Positions 4,937 to 5,645 of a stretch of DNA of 5,645 nucleotides are shown piece by piece. Both the position numbers and the translations under genes were made by a program. Location: assembly GCA_916720425.1 (NCBI GenBank), contig CAKARD010000085.1, positions 1 through 5,645 on the forward strand. Reading direction: 5' to 3'. Position 1 is the first letter of the stretch. The number at the start of each line of letters is the position of its first letter. Under the pieces are notes generated by a model. The model did no database searches. It was not told the origin of the DNA and saw only the letters and a list, made by a program, of their open reading frames with translations. Source of the stretch: an uncultured Kingella sp. (GTDB lineage Bacteria; Pseudomonadota; Gammaproteobacteria; Burkholderiales; Neisseriaceae).

Positions 4937-5614
4937 TTAATTATCACTTAATTTGCCTTGTCCATTGCATTGTTTCCAATTCAATTGCGCTGCAGAAGCT
5001 TCACGTGTGAAATCTTCTTGGTTGATATAATTAGGTGTATAACTTAACCATTCAGCCATAGGTAGAAGCGTTTTACGACAAGCAGCGTGATAATTCGCAT
5101 GTTTATAACTCACGGCTAAATCATTCAGCGTTCGCATCCAATTGGTAAGATAGAGAAATTGATCACATTCATTGAGATACCGCTGTTTAATTTCAGCAGC
5201 TTTATGGTAATGCTTACTCTGATAGGCTGCCTGAAAACGTTTTTCCATTATTGCCGTGCCTTTATCAGTACATAAAGCAAGTGATTTTCTATAAGTAGTG
5301 GCATTTAAGCTGGCACTCAAACCACAATATTGATTGCAAGCTTCCATTGCGGCATCAGGAATATTTAGGCTAACGCTATTTTTAGTAAAGGAAAAATGAA
5401 TCACACACCCATTACCATCTTCAGCTGTATTATGGTTGATTGTTCCTGAATACGAGCATGTATTTGCACGTTCATTCACGGTTTCTACTGAAAACTGATT
5501 ACCATTGATAGTTAATAATCCTGTTTGAAGACGATCTTTTACCATCTCATAGCTGTCTTGAGCATTAGCATTTAAAAATAGAGTAGAAAATAGAAAAAAT
5601 ATTAAAATTTTCAT
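4937..5614 (-). CDS. Exported cysteine-rich protein of unknown function
   Basis: I do not recognise the family. The 225-residue protein starts with a clear Sec signal peptide: MK, a hydrophobic stretch ILIFFLFSTLFL, then ANA before Q19, a good signal peptidase I site. There is no lipobox cysteine, so a soluble periplasmic or secreted protein is expected. The mature part has eight cysteines (53, 70, 93, 97, 115, 150, 179, 216), an even number that suits four disulfide bonds. Residues about 20-115 look beta-rich, with CNQYCG at 93-98. Residues about 120-190 look helical, with two roughly repeated Tyr/Ala-rich segments (KRFQAAYQSKHYHKAAEI and LAVSYKHANYHAACRKTL) that resemble TPR-like helices. 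The start has AGGA about 9 nt upstream. It lies upstream of terC on the same strand, but the 105 bp gap with a promoter argues for a separate unit. The export call is firm, the function unknown. Confidence 0.85.
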   Translation of the reverse strand: MKILIFFLFSTLFLNANAQDSYEMVKDRLQTGLLTINGNQFSVETVNERANTCSYSGTINHNTAEDGNGCVIHFSFTKNSVSLNIPDAAMEACNQYCGLSASLNATTYRKSLALCTDKGTAIMEKRFQAAYQSKHYHKAAEIKQRYLNECDQFLYLTNWMRTLNDLAVSYKHANYHAACRKTLLPMAEWLSYTPNYINQEDFTREASAAQLNWKQCNGQGKLSDN

Positions 5615-5645
5615 AGATATATTTCCTAATATAGGTAACTAAACG

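Overview
This 5.6 kb window is AT-rich and carries six complete genes, all read from the minus strand. In order of transcription, from high to low coordinates, they are: a small exported cysteine-rich protein of unknown function; a TerC-family membrane protein; two TerD-family calcium-binding-type stress proteins, the second of TerZ-like form; anthranilate phosphoribosyltransferase (TrpD); and a cytosolic-carboxypeptidase-like M14 metallopeptidase. The gene families and the Shine-Dalgarno and sigma-70-like signals fit a Gram-negative proteobacterium. An AT-rich gammaproteobacterium is my best guess, but the sequence holds no marker that fixes the genus.

Region 4937-5614 encodes a 225-residue protein with a signal peptide and eight cysteines. 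After a 105 bp gap holding the best promoter of the window (4873-4901, with two dyads around it) comes a compact tellurite-resistance/stress cassette. It consists of terC (3794-4831), a terD-type gene (3136-3711) and a terZ-like gene (2488-3075). Each gap following these three genes holds at least one hairpin of terminator type. This suggests one transcript from the terC promoter that is thinned out stepwise, although extra internal promoters cannot be excluded. TerC is a polytopic membrane protein with conserved acidic residues inside its helices. TerD-family proteins are soluble and bind calcium through Asp/Gly-rich loops, and the families are known to work together in metal and envelope stress. 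TerA, TerB and TerF are absent from the window.

A 276 bp AT-rich gap (2212-2487) separates the ter genes from trpD. It contains a long nested inverted repeat near the terZ-like stop, a 9 bp-arm palindrome and an 8 bp direct repeat, and it lacks any Trp-codon leader. trpD (1183-2211) is followed after only 2 bp by the M14 carboxypeptidase gene (47-1180), whose ribosome-binding site lies within the last trpD codons. The two are therefore almost certainly co-transcribed and probably translationally coupled. This is a biosynthetic enzyme next to a peptidase of unknown bacterial substrate, in the slot where trpC is often found.

I do not see a mobile element, CRISPR array, tRNA, rRNA or an obviously new defence system. 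The points most worth a second look are the hairpin-punctuated ter mini-operon, the trpD-carboxypeptidase pair, the palindromic terC promoter and the unassigned exported protein.
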